Of a stretch of DNA of 64,000 bases, positions 52,706-60,766 are shown one piece after another. The position numbers and the translations under genes were made by a program. The stretch's first letter is position 1. Each line of letters opens with the position of its first letter. The notes under the pieces are model-generated. The model ran no database searches and was not told the DNA's origin. It worked only from the letters and a program-made list of their open reading frames with translations. The stretch is from Flavobacterium azizsancarii (lineage in GTDB: Bacteria > Bacteroidota > Bacteroidia > Flavobacteriales > Flavobacteriaceae): assembly GCF_027980145.1 (NCBI RefSeq), contig NZ_JAMZNK010000019.1, positions 1-64,000 of the forward strand, in the 5' to 3' direction.

Positions 52706-53644
52706 TTAGAATTGGTAAACAACTTCTAATTTATAATCTTTTAAAGATACTTTAGCACGTTCTAAATCCTCAGTAAATCCAAGAATGTAACCACCTCCGC
52801 CAGAACCACAAAGTTTTAAATAATAATCATTTGTATCGATTCCGTTTTGCCAGATTCCGTGAAATTGTTCCGGGATCATTGGCTTAAAGTTGTTTAAAAC
52901 GACTTTTGATAGTTTTTTAGTATTCGTAAACAATGATTTCATGTCGCCATGTAAAAAGTTTTCTACGCAAGCATCAGTATATTTTACGAATTGATTTTTA
53001 AGCATCGCACGGAAACCTTTATCTTTTAGGTTTTCCATAAAAATGTTCACCATTGGAGCAGTTTCACCTACGATTCCTGAATCTAATAAAAAGACAGCAC
53101 CTTTTCCGTCAAAACTTTGAGTCGGAATACCGGTTGCTTCAATATTGTCTTTAGAGTTAATTAAAATCGGGATACTCAAATAACTGTTTAGAGGATCTAA
53201 ACCAGAACTTTTTCCATGGAAAAAACTTTCCATTTGAGAAAAAATATTTTTTAGCTGTAACAGTTTTTCACGAGTTAAATTCTCTAAAACCGTTATTTTG
53301 TGTGTAGCATATTTGTCATAAATAGCAGCAACAAGGGCACCACTACTACCGACTCCGTATCCTTGTGGGATACTAGAATCGAAATACATTCCGGTTTCGA
53401 CATCATTTTTTAAACTTGCCAAATCAAAAGTCACCAATTCAGGTTGTTCTGTTTGTAAAGTTTCAAGGTAAGATGCAAAACGTTGTAAACTTGCATTTGA
53501 TGCAATTGCTTCTGCCGAAGGATCTTCGGTTCTTTTCAATGCACCATTGTAAAAATTATAAGGAATAGAAAGTCCTTTAGAGTCGCGGATGATTCCGTAT
53601 TCTCCAAAGAGTAATATTTTTGAGTAAAATAATGGTCCTTTCAT
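52706..53644 (-). CDS. GHMP kinase, probable mevalonate kinase
   Basis: 312 residues. The GHMP motifs are visible: KILLFGEYGII near 9, PQGYGVGSSGALVAA near 97-111 (phosphate loop), and the C-terminal LCGSGGGGYILGF near 281. It phosphorylates a mevalonate-pathway intermediate. Next to mvaD, mevalonate kinase is most likely, but the sequence alone does not exclude phosphomevalonate kinase. The gene ends 75 bases from DUF502. A toxin-antitoxin remnant lies between it and mvaD. Confidence 0.8.
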   Translation of the reverse strand: MKGPLFYSKILLFGEYGIIRDSKGLSIPYNFYNGALKRTEDPSAEAIASNASLQRFASYLETLQTEQPELVTFDLASLKNDVETGMYFDSSIPQGYGVGSSGALVAAIYDKYATHKITVLENLTREKLLQLKNIFSQMESFFHGKSSGLDPLNSYLSIPILINSKDNIEATGIPTQSFDGKGAVFLLDSGIVGETAPMVNIFMENLKDKGFRAMLKNQFVKYTDACVENFLHGDMKSLFTNTKKLSKVVLNNFKPMIPEQFHGIWQNGIDTNDYYLKLCGSGGGGYILGFTEDLERAKVSLKDYKLEVVYQF

Positions 53645-53646
53645 GT

Positions 53647-53952
53647 TTATTGTATGTCTTTCTTTATTTTATTTGGGTCTTGTCGTGTGTCAAAAATGGT
53701 ATGAATTTTAATTTCATTAGAACCAAAACTATACAAGAGACTTGATTGCTTTGTTACAACACATTTTTGATGTTTTTTACTTACTGATGATTTAGGGAAA
53801 ATTTCAGGATTCATACTTATTATTGAAATTGCTTTTTGAAATTTCACTAAAAATATTTCTTTCGATTTCTTAGACCATCTTGCTACAATAAAATTTAAAA
53901 CATCATCTAAATTTCTCTCAGCTGTTTTTTAAATATTTACTTTAAGATTCAC
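53647..53952 (-). pseudogene. RelE/ParE-family toxin gene interrupted by a stop codon
   Basis: The frame opens with GTG at 53952-53950, sharing its G with the antitoxin's TAG. It reads MNLKVNI, then TAA at 53931-53929, and continues without a shift as KTAERNLDDVLNFIVARWSK and on to the ParE-like end (FDTRQDPNK). Restoring the one codon gives 101 residues, a normal ParE/RelE length. Only a 66-residue frame with a GTG start at 53847 remains open. It is probably inactive unless the stop is suppressed. Confidence 0.75.
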
Positions 53953-54170
53953 TACCTGTATTTTTTCATCACATCTTCAAAGCTTTTAAATTCTCCTCTT
54001 TCAAATTCTAATTCACTTTGAGCAACATCTTCTTTTTGAATATCAGTCAAATCATCCCACCAATCTTTTTTCTCTTTTCGTAGCAATTTTGCAACAGCCA
54101 TAATGATTGAAGGATCATTAGTCTCTTTCAACATATTTATCGCTTCGAGTTTTTCTAATTGAATGTCCAT
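53952..54170 (-). CDS. Antitoxin of a ParE/RelE-type pair
   Basis: 72 residues from the ATG at 54170 (MDIQLEKLEAINML). Helical, acidic, with LRKEKKDWWDDLTDIQKEDVAQ near 30-51 and FKSFEDVMKKYR at the end, as in short addiction-module antidotes. It overlaps the toxin start by one base. It has a promoter reaching into the 3' end of mvaD. With the toxin gene broken, it may survive as a lone antitoxin. Confidence 0.75.
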   Translation of the reverse strand: MDIQLEKLEAINMLKETNDPSIIMAVAKLLRKEKKDWWDDLTDIQKEDVAQSELEFERGEFKSFEDVMKKYR

Positions 54171-54195
54171 AATCAAAATTTTAACTAAAGATACG

Positions 54196-54226
54196 CAAAA
54201 TTATAATGCAATTGCACCATCTCCAA
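54196..54226 (-). promoter_or_regulatory. Promoter of the antitoxin gene
   Basis: On the minus strand TTG (54226-54224), 20 bases, TAATTTTG (54203-54196), 26 bases before the ATG. Its -33 part lies within the end of mvaD. Confidence 0.5.
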
Positions 54227-55289
54227 TTTGGTCGCAAATGTACTGACGATTCTGACAAAATACAACTAATTCGTCCTGAATAAATTGAAGTACTTTATCA
54301 CTAACATTTTTAGGGTATAAAACGTGAACATTTGCTCCGGCATCAAGCGTAAAACAAACCGGAATTTGTGTCTCATTTCTGAATTTCCAGATTGCATTTA
54401 TAATCTGCAAAGTATTTGGTTTCATCAAGATAAAATAGGGCATTGAAGTCATCATCATAGCATGCAAAGTCAAAGCTTCGCTTTCGACCACTTTGATAAA
54501 TTCATCTAAATTTCCATTTTCAAAAATAGCAATCAATTGATCCAGATTTTCATGCGCCTGAGCAAAACGTCTTTCGGCATACGGATGATTGTGCATTAAA
54601 TCATGTCCAACAGTACTTGAAACTTGTTTTTCGCCTTTGTCAACCAATAAAATAGTATCCTGATAATTCTTGAAATTCTCATGAATAGTATACGGGAATT
54701 CAACTCCATATAAATCTGAACTTCCTTCTATGTTTTTTTGATCTCCCCAAGCCACTACACTTCCTTTTACACTTCGGCAAGCGCTTCCAGAACCTAAACG
54801 GGCTAAAAACGAAGCTTTTTGATAGAAATAATCCTCTGCCATTTCTGGATTTAGTACTTTTTCTAAACTCATAAAATTCATTGCCAAAGCTGCCATTCCG
54901 GATGCGGAAGAAGCAATTCCGGAACTGTGTGGAAACGTATTTTGGGTATCAATCGTAAAATGATAGTCTTTCAAAAAAGGCAAATAGATTTCGATTCTTT
55001 CTAGAAACTTCTGAATTTTTGGCTTGAAATCTTCTTTTGGCTTTCCTTCAAAAAGTAAATCAAAAGAAAAATTATTATTTGCCGAAGCATCTTTTTTCTC
55101 AAAACGCAATTTCGTGATCGTTTTACAATTGTTAAGCGTAAAACTAACCGATGGATTTGCCGGAATTTGATTGTCTTTTTTCCCCCAATATTTTACTAAC
55201 GCAATATTGCTGGGTGCGCTCCATTCAAAGTTTCCGTTTTCGATAGTCGAAGTATATTTTTTAGGAATAAAATCAGTTGCTGTAAACAT
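54201..55289 (-). CDS. mvaD: Diphosphomevalonate decarboxylase
   Basis: 362 residues. The start region SAPSNIALVKYWGKKD near 24-40, the phosphate-binding HSSGIASSASGMAAL near 121 and GSGSACRSVKGSVVAWG near 160 are diagnostic of the family. It makes isopentenyl diphosphate from diphosphomevalonate using ATP, in the cytosol. With the kinase and UbiA genes downstream it forms an isoprenoid group. A -7 word TATCTTTG lies at 55314-55307 (minus). Confidence 0.93.
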   Translation of the reverse strand: MFTATDFIPKKYTSTIENGNFEWSAPSNIALVKYWGKKDNQIPANPSVSFTLNNCKTITKLRFEKKDASANNNFSFDLLFEGKPKEDFKPKIQKFLERIEIYLPFLKDYHFTIDTQNTFPHSSGIASSASGMAALAMNFMSLEKVLNPEMAEDYFYQKASFLARLGSGSACRSVKGSVVAWGDQKNIEGSSDLYGVEFPYTIHENFKNYQDTILLVDKGEKQVSSTVGHDLMHNHPYAERRFAQAHENLDQLIAIFENGNLDEFIKVVESEALTLHAMMMTSMPYFILMKPNTLQIINAIWKFRNETQIPVCFTLDAGANVHVLYPKNVSDKVLQFIQDELVVFCQNRQYICDQIGDGAIAL

Positions 55290-55306
55290 GAATTATAAAA
55301 TTTTGG

Positions 55307-55314
55307 CAAAGATA
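55307..55314 (-). promoter_or_regulatory. -7 element of mvaD
   Basis: TATCTTTG on the minus strand, 17 bases upstream of the start. No TTG at -33 distance. Confidence 0.4.
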
Positions 55315-55411
55315 GTTTTTAAATATTTTTACCATATAAGTTATATAAGAAAATGTAAGCAAATCTAAAATGAACTTATATTACTTATATGGTTTAACCT
55401 TTCTTTTTAAC

Positions 55412-55419
55412 TATTTTTG
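55412..55419 (+). promoter_or_regulatory. -7 element of the TspO gene
   Basis: TATTTTTG, 20 bases before the likely start at 55440 (the open frame begins at 55428). Confidence 0.4.
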
Positions 55420-55427
55420 GATAAAAA

Positions 55428-55913
55428 TTGAATAGAATGAACAAGATAGTCAAAATCGTCATAGCACTTTTTATTTGTTTAATGGTAGGGTATTCTGCGA
55501 GTACTGTAACGAGACCAAGCGTAGAATCTTGGTATCCAACGCTTATAAAACCAATTTTTAACCCGCCTAACTGGATTTTTATGCCGGTTTGGACAATGCT
55601 TTATATTTTAATGGCAGTGGCGGCAGGATTGGTTTGGGATAAAATAAAGGAACAAAACCAGGAAGTAAAAGTGGCATTAGGATTCTTTTTAATTCAATTG
55701 ACATTGAATGCTATTTGGTCGTATATCTTTTTCGGCTTAAAAAACCCGATGTTGGCTTTGATCGAGATTGCACTTTTATGGTTAATGATTTATGAAACGT
55801 ATTTAAAGTTTACCAAAATCAACAAAACCGCAGGTTATTTATTAATTCCTTATATGGCTTGGGTTGCTTTTGCAGGTATTTTGAATGCCAGTATTTGGTG
55901 GTTGAATAAATAG
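55428..55913 (+). CDS. TspO/MBR family protein
   Basis: About 157-161 residues, five membrane helices. The Trp-rich signature W-Y-x-x-L-x-K-P-x-F-x-P-P-x-W-x-F is seen at ESWYPTLIKPIFNPPNWIFM near 34-53, with ending AGILNASIWWLNK. TspO proteins bind porphyrins and help handle tetrapyrroles in the outer or inner membrane. Start may be MNKIVKIV at 55440 rather than 55428. Confidence 0.92.
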   Translation: MNRMNKIVKIVIALFICLMVGYSASTVTRPSVESWYPTLIKPIFNPPNWIFMPVWTMLYILMAVAAGLVWDKIKEQNQEVKVALGFFLIQLTLNAIWSYIFFGLKNPMLALIEIALLWLMIYETYLKFTKINKTAGYLLIPYMAWVAFAGILNASIWWLNK

Positions 55914-55969
55914 AGTTTTAGGTTTTTTTTGGTTTCAGGTTTCAAGTTTAATCGATACGTTATTATTTT

Positions 55970-56962
55970 ATGAATAAATTCAAGGCTTTCGTTATTGTAT
56001 TGATTTTAGTATCATTTAAGACTTTTGCTTGTTTGAATGGTGATACTAAAGAACTAAAAAATGGAGTTATAGTTTATGCAGATTATGAAGGACTTGTTCC
56101 TCACGGGCACAGTTTTTTTATAGAGAATTTCACAAAATTAATTTCGGAACTTGATCGTTTGTATGAAAAAACGAATAATATAGATTATTTGTCTGATAAA
56201 GGATATGTTTTAATCGTTCAAAAAAAGTACGAAGAGGCATTAAAATTATATTTGACTATTGAGCAAATTAAACCCAATCGATATTCTACCGCATCGAATA
56301 TTGGTACTCTTTATGAGTTAATTGGAGAAAATGAAAAGGCTTATAAATGGATCAAAAAATCAATTCAGATTAATTCGGAATCTCATAGTGGCTCAGAATG
56401 GTTGCACTTGAGGATATTAGAAGCGAAGATTAAAAAAATAAAAAATGTTTCAGGAGAGTTTTTAATCAACACCAATTTTGGGGACAGCGTTGTTCCTCAG
56501 ACAAAATTATCAAAAAAAGAGTTAGCGACATTGAGCAAAGCCGTTTATTATCAGGTAAACGAGCGTATGTCATTTATAAAACCAAAAGACGAAATTATCT
56601 CGGTTTTGCTTTTTGAATTGGGAAATATGGTAAGGATTATAGGTGAAAAAGAAAATGCTGTACGAATATATAATCTGTCAAAACAATACGGATTTCAAGA
56701 TGAGTTAATCAATAGTAGATTAATTTTTTATCATCAAAATGTATTTAAATTCTATGAGAAGGAAAATATTAAATTGTATAATTTGATTGATAAGATAAAA
56801 AAAAGTAAACAGGGGGTTGATATTGAACAAGTCAATCAAATGAATACTGCTTTAATAATTTTGTCTATAACTGTTGCAGTCTTATTGATATCCTTGATAT
56901 TTCTTTATTTTAAATGCAAGAAGTTAAAGGACTATATCATTTTACATGATTTTACTAAATAG
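55970..56962 (+). CDS. TPR-containing membrane protein, unknown
   Basis: 330 residues: signal peptide (about 1-21, ending FKTFA), a tetratricopeptide-like region (about 45-130: GYVLIVQKKYEEALKLYLTIEQ, ASNIGTLYELIGENEKAYKWIKK), a second helical part, and one membrane segment at about 292-312 (LIILSITVAVLLISLIFLYF) with a short cytoplasmic basic tail. It would expose TPRs in the periplasm. I do not recognise the family. It is convergent with the next gene, 12 bases away. Confidence 0.72.
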   Translation: MNKFKAFVIVLILVSFKTFACLNGDTKELKNGVIVYADYEGLVPHGHSFFIENFTKLISELDRLYEKTNNIDYLSDKGYVLIVQKKYEEALKLYLTIEQIKPNRYSTASNIGTLYELIGENEKAYKWIKKSIQINSESHSGSEWLHLRILEAKIKKIKNVSGEFLINTNFGDSVVPQTKLSKKELATLSKAVYYQVNERMSFIKPKDEIISVLLFELGNMVRIIGEKENAVRIYNLSKQYGFQDELINSRLIFYHQNVFKFYEKENIKLYNLIDKIKKSKQGVDIEQVNQMNTALIILSITVAVLLISLIFLYFKCKKLKDYIILHDFTK

Positions 56963-56974
56963 ATTTTTAACTTT

Positions 56975-57718
56975 TTATTTTTCTGTTTTTACCTTTTTGA
57001 ACGCTTCATTTTTAGTATATAAAAAGTCCATTGTAGTTAACACGTTATTGTTTTCCATAAGGTTTTTAGATCTTGGATCGGCGTCGCAGAAATCTAGAAA
57101 AAGTTCAACTTCTTCAGGAGGTAATTTTAATTCTTTGGTAAAAAAAGTAGAAGGAATTGATGCTGCGACAAGTTTTCTGAAAACCGTTTCGGATGTTTTC
57201 TTTTCCAGTTCTTCTTTTTTATTATTTTTAAATAGATTAAAAACTCCTTTTCCCATTCGGCCAAAATCCATACCATTTGGAATTGTTCCGTCATAAACAC
57301 CAGTATATTTCTGCAAAGATTGGTTGTCTTTTGCAAACTTTGTTGCGTCCATATCTTGTTGAGAAACTTTAAAAGGGGTGAGTTTCATATTGGTTATTAC
57401 AACTTCTTTTAATTCTTCGGCTTTGATAACCATATTGATGGTAATATTGCTTTTGTCAATATTTTCCCTGGATATTTTTAATCTTGAAAAATAGTAATCT
57501 TGAGCAAAAAACAACAAGCTATCTTTTTCTCTAACCAAAATAGAAAAGTCTCCCATATAATCTGTTGTTGTGCTGGTTTTCGCTGTTTTATTGATAACCT
57601 CTACTTTTTTAAGTGGGTAGTTGTTAGATAATACTTTTCCGTGAAGTAATTTTTCTGTTTGGGAAATTGAAAACTGGTAGGTTAACAAAGAAATTGTTGT
57701 AAGCAGTTGTATTTTCAT
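56975..57718 (-). CDS. Secreted protein with carboxypeptidase-regulatory-like domain
   Basis: 247 residues. The signal peptide ends near SIS; residues about 22-110 form a CarboxypepD_reg-like beta sandwich (LHGKVLSNNYPLKKVEVIN, then TTDYMGDFSILVREKDSLLF), as found at the N-terminus of TonB receptors, but no barrel follows. The C-terminal half is charged and helical. Stand-alone proteins of this sort are common in Flavobacteria and of unknown function. Confidence 0.75.
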   Translation of the reverse strand: MKIQLLTTISLLTYQFSISQTEKLLHGKVLSNNYPLKKVEVINKTAKTSTTTDYMGDFSILVREKDSLLFFAQDYYFSRLKISRENIDKSNITINMVIKAEELKEVVITNMKLTPFKVSQQDMDATKFAKDNQSLQKYTGVYDGTIPNGMDFGRMGKGVFNLFKNNKKEELEKKTSETVFRKLVAASIPSTFFTKELKLPPEEVELFLDFCDADPRSKNLMENNNVLTTMDFLYTKNEAFKKVKTEK

Positions 57719-57865
57719 TTAATGGTATTTAGCTGAGCGTAAAATTATTAGAATTGTCTTAACGAAAACTTAGCGAATGTGTAAATTCTTGTTAATTCGA
57801 ATTTTTGTAGTTTCAGTCACAGTCGCAGTTTCAGACTGTGACTTAAACTGCGACTGATTACTTTT

Positions 57866-58513
57866 TTACAATATTTCGATTAAATCCAAAGGTGTGTTCA
57901 ATACCACTTTGGCGCCAGTTGCTATCAACTCGTCTTTTGTTCTATATCCCCAGGAAACACCCACAGCAAACATATTGGCATTAATTGCGGTTTGCATATC
58001 AATATCAGAATCTCCTACAAAGAGTATTTCTTCTGTTTTCAGGTTCCATTTTTTACTGATTTCTAAAGCTTCAAACGGATTTGGTTTTTTAAGTGCTTCT
58101 GTACTTAAACCAATGGCAGCGTCAAAATAATCAGGGAATATTTCTGCCGCTATTTTTTTGGTAAGTTCATCGGCTTTGTTGGAAAAGACAGCTAGTTTGA
58201 TGTTTCTTGAGACTAACTGATCTAATAATTCGACAATGCCTTCGTACGGTTTTGTTTTTAAGGTGCAAATTTCACGATATTTTGTAATCATGCAATCAAA
58301 GCATGTTTCAATTTGTTCCTCAGAATTTTTTGATGTCGGTAAAGCTTTACTGACCAAATTCCGTAAACCACTGCCTATAAAATATTGATAAGTGTCGTAA
58401 GTATGAGTAGGGTAGTTTAGACTTGTAAGTACGGTATTCATAGCATCTGAAATGTCTTCTAATGAATTGACTAACGTTCCGTCTAAATCAAAAATAATTC
58501 CTTTAAATTTCAT
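57866..58513 (-). CDS. HAD-family phosphatase, phosphoglycolate phosphatase-like
   Basis: 215 residues from the ATG at 58513 (MKFKGIIFDLDGTLVNS); an upstream start would overlap the flavoprotein gene. Motif I is DLDGT (Asp9), motif II VFSNK near 106, motif III lysine KKPNPFEAL near 143 and motif IV VGDSDIDMQTA near 165. It hydrolyses a small phosphate ester in the cytosol. Only four bases separate it from the upstream flavoprotein, so it is co-transcribed. Confidence 0.92.
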   Translation of the reverse strand: MKFKGIIFDLDGTLVNSLEDISDAMNTVLTSLNYPTHTYDTYQYFIGSGLRNLVSKALPTSKNSEEQIETCFDCMITKYREICTLKTKPYEGIVELLDQLVSRNIKLAVFSNKADELTKKIAAEIFPDYFDAAIGLSTEALKKPNPFEALEISKKWNLKTEEILFVGDSDIDMQTAINANMFAVGVSWGYRTKDELIATGAKVVLNTPLDLIEIL

Positions 58514-58517
58514 TGTA

Positions 58518-59726
58518 TTAAATATTGTTTGCCAAAATAAACCCGCTTGTCCAGGCATTCTGAAAATTAAAACCTCCTGTTATGGCATCGATATTGACGA
58601 TTTCACCAGCAAAATAAAGGTTCTGATGCAATTTGCTTTCCATGGTTTTGAAGTTGATTTCTTTTAAATCGATTCCGCCGGCGGTTACAAATTCTTCTTT
58701 AAAAGTACTTTTTCCGTTGACCTGAAATGTTGCTTTTGTAAGTTGAGCAGCTAAGTTTTGCAATTGAGTTTTAGATAAATCTGCCCATTTCGTTTCGGCT
58801 TCAATTCCGGATGCCAGAACTAAACTTTCCCATAAACGATTCGGGAAATCGAAAGGAGATTTTTTAGAAACGGCTTTTTTAGCGTGTTCCTGTTTTAAGT
58901 CTTTCAGGATTTTTTCAGCATCTTCGGTATCGACATCGTTTAGCCAATTGACATAAATGGTAAACTGATAATTTTTATCAAATAAAGTTCTTGCGCCCCA
59001 AGCTGAAAGTTTTAAAATAGCAGGGCCGCTCATTCCCCAATGTGTTATTAATAGAGGTCCTGTTGATTCGAGTTTGGTATCTTTTACGTTTACGGTAACT
59101 TGTGCCGCAACGCCGGGTAATTCTTTTATACGGGAATCTTTTATGTTGAAAGTAAATAGGGAAGGAACAGGACTTACAATTGCGTGTCCTTGTGTTTGCA
59201 GCATTTCCCAAATTTTAGGATTACTTCCTGTAGCCAGAACTAATTTTTCGGTAGCATAGTTTTCATCCTGAGTATCAATTTTCCAATGATTATCAGCCTT
59301 AAAAATCGATTGTACGCTTTGTCCCGTCAATACTTTTATGCCTAATTTTCCGGTTGCTTCAAGGAAACAATCAATAATGGTTTGTGAGGAGTTAGAGACC
59401 GGAAACATTCTTCCGTCATCTTCAATTTTCAATTCAACACCATGTTTTTCGAACCATTCGATCGTATCTCCTGAACAAAATTGGTGGAAAGGCCCGCGAA
59501 GCTCTTTTTCGCCACGCGGATAAAATTTGACCAATTCATTTGGTTCAAAACACGCGTGTGTTACGTTGCATCTTCCGCCACCGGAAACACGAACTTTAGA
59601 AAGAACTTCTTTTCCTCTTTCTAAAATGGCAATTTTCAGTTTCGGATTTTTCTCTGCAATATTAATCGCTGTAAAAAAACCTGCAGCGCCTCCGCCAACA
59701 ATGATTATATCGAAATTTTTGATCAT
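58518..59726 (-). CDS. NAD(P)/FAD-dependent oxidoreductase, HI0933/BaiN family
   Basis: 402 residues. FAD-binding GGGAAGFFTAI near 10 is followed by the family-specific VSGGGRCNVTHA near 48 and GPLLITHWGMSGPAILKLS near 225, with the C-terminal VTAGGIDLKEINFKTMESK and YFAGEIVNIDAITGGFNFQ. The family is widespread; reactions proposed for members are not established for this protein. It precedes the HAD phosphatase by four bases on the same strand. Confidence 0.92.
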   Translation of the reverse strand: MIKNFDIIIVGGGAAGFFTAINIAEKNPKLKIAILERGKEVLSKVRVSGGGRCNVTHACFEPNELVKFYPRGEKELRGPFHQFCSGDTIEWFEKHGVELKIEDDGRMFPVSNSSQTIIDCFLEATGKLGIKVLTGQSVQSIFKADNHWKIDTQDENYATEKLVLATGSNPKIWEMLQTQGHAIVSPVPSLFTFNIKDSRIKELPGVAAQVTVNVKDTKLESTGPLLITHWGMSGPAILKLSAWGARTLFDKNYQFTIYVNWLNDVDTEDAEKILKDLKQEHAKKAVSKKSPFDFPNRLWESLVLASGIEAETKWADLSKTQLQNLAAQLTKATFQVNGKSTFKEEFVTAGGIDLKEINFKTMESKLHQNLYFAGEIVNIDAITGGFNFQNAWTSGFILANNI

Positions 59727-59739
59727 ATTTATTTAGGTT

Positions 59740-59860
59740 GCCACGAATTACACGAATTGGCACGAATTTTAAATTTTGGTTTGTATTTTTTTGCCACAGA
59801 TTACACAGATTAAAAGGATTTTTAAAATCTGTGTAAATCCTTTAAGCTGTGGCTAAAATT
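59740..59860. repeat. Palindromic 'GCCACGAATT' and 'CACAGATT' repeats
   Basis: TTGCCACGAATTACACGAATTGG is followed by a hairpin made of TTTGCCACAGATTACACAG and TCTGTGTAAATCCTTTAAGC. Members of the families at 8496 and 13029. Confidence 0.65.
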
Positions 59861-59867
59861 TTAAACT

Positions 59868-60545
59868 TTATAGTTTATCCGGAAAATCACTGATAATTCC
59901 GTCTACGTTGTAACTTTTTATTTTTTTAATGTCCTTTTCGTCGTCTACTGTCCAGGGGAAAACGAGAAACCCTTTTTCTTGTATCAGTTTTACTTTTTCA
60001 GAACTCAATAACTGAAAATCGGGATTAATGGCGAATGCTTTTATCAATTCGGCGAAAGCCAGAGCTTTGTCCAGATCTTCTTCTGTTAAAACTCCAATGA
60101 GAATATTTGAATTTAGATTTGATGTTTCTTGCAGTAAATCCCACTCGAAACTTGAAACGATGAAATCTTTATAATTCCAGTTTTTCTCTGCAATATATTC
60201 TTCAATTAATGCAACAACTTTACCCGCAGTTCCTAAACCTTTTAGTTCGATATTAATGAGGCATTTTTTGTCTACCAAATCAAAAACTTCTTTTAAAGTT
60301 GGTATTTGATATTTGCCATCAATCAAAAACGTCTTTAATTCAGCTAAAGAAAAAGCATTTACAAAACCTTTGCCGTTGGTCGTTCTGTCGATTGTTTCGT
60401 CGTGAATGACTATAATATGTCCATCAGAACTAAGGTGAACATCTAGTTCGATTCCGTCAGCATTTAAGTCTAATGCTTTTTGAAAAGACTTTAGCGTATT
60501 CTCAGGTTCGTATCCTTTTGCACCGCGATGCGCTATTTTTAGCAT
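59868..60545 (-). CDS. Glycerophosphodiester phosphodiesterase
   Basis: 225 residues from the ATG at 60545 (MLKIAHRGAKG); an earlier ATG lies in repeat DNA. The catalytic set is visible: HRGAKGYEPENT (residues 5-16), GIELDVHLSSDGHIIVIHDETIDRTT near 40-65, and NIELKG near 107, all acid residues for metal binding. It splits glycerophosphodiesters to glycerol-3-phosphate and alcohol. It has no signal peptide, so it acts in the cytosol. Confidence 0.93.
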   Translation of the reverse strand: MLKIAHRGAKGYEPENTLKSFQKALDLNADGIELDVHLSSDGHIIVIHDETIDRTTNGKGFVNAFSLAELKTFLIDGKYQIPTLKEVFDLVDKKCLINIELKGLGTAGKVVALIEEYIAEKNWNYKDFIVSSFEWDLLQETSNLNSNILIGVLTEEDLDKALAFAELIKAFAINPDFQLLSSEKVKLIQEKGFLVFPWTVDDEKDIKKIKSYNVDGIISDFPDKL

Positions 60546-60552
60546 GTATGGA

Positions 60553-60747
60553 GAGTTTAACCGCAAAGGTCGCAAAGTTTTACGCAAAGTGCGTTAAGGA
60601 TTGGATAAAAAGTTAGCCACAGATTATAGGATTAAAAATGATTTTGTTTCACGCAGATTTTAAAATGATTTTAGCAAATCCGAGCTGATAATCTTTATAA
60701 TTTAAATCTGCTTAAATCTTTTAAAATCTGCGTGAAACAATTTTGGG
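60553..60747. repeat. 'AACCGCAAAG' half repeat and 'CACGCAGATT' palindrome
   Basis: GAGTTTAACCGCAAAGGTCGC (60552-60572) is followed by facing arms TTTCACGCAGATTTTAAAATG and TTTTAAAATCTGCGTGAAAC (60647-60738). Members of families seen at 17061 and 23545. Confidence 0.65.
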
Positions 60748-60766
60748 ACTTTGTAACTGCTTTATA

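Noticed and set aside
53647..53847. 66-residue frame as a complete toxin protein
   Set aside because: It begins with GTG inside a longer frame whose upstream part is clear toxin sequence broken by one stop; the whole is better called a pseudogene.
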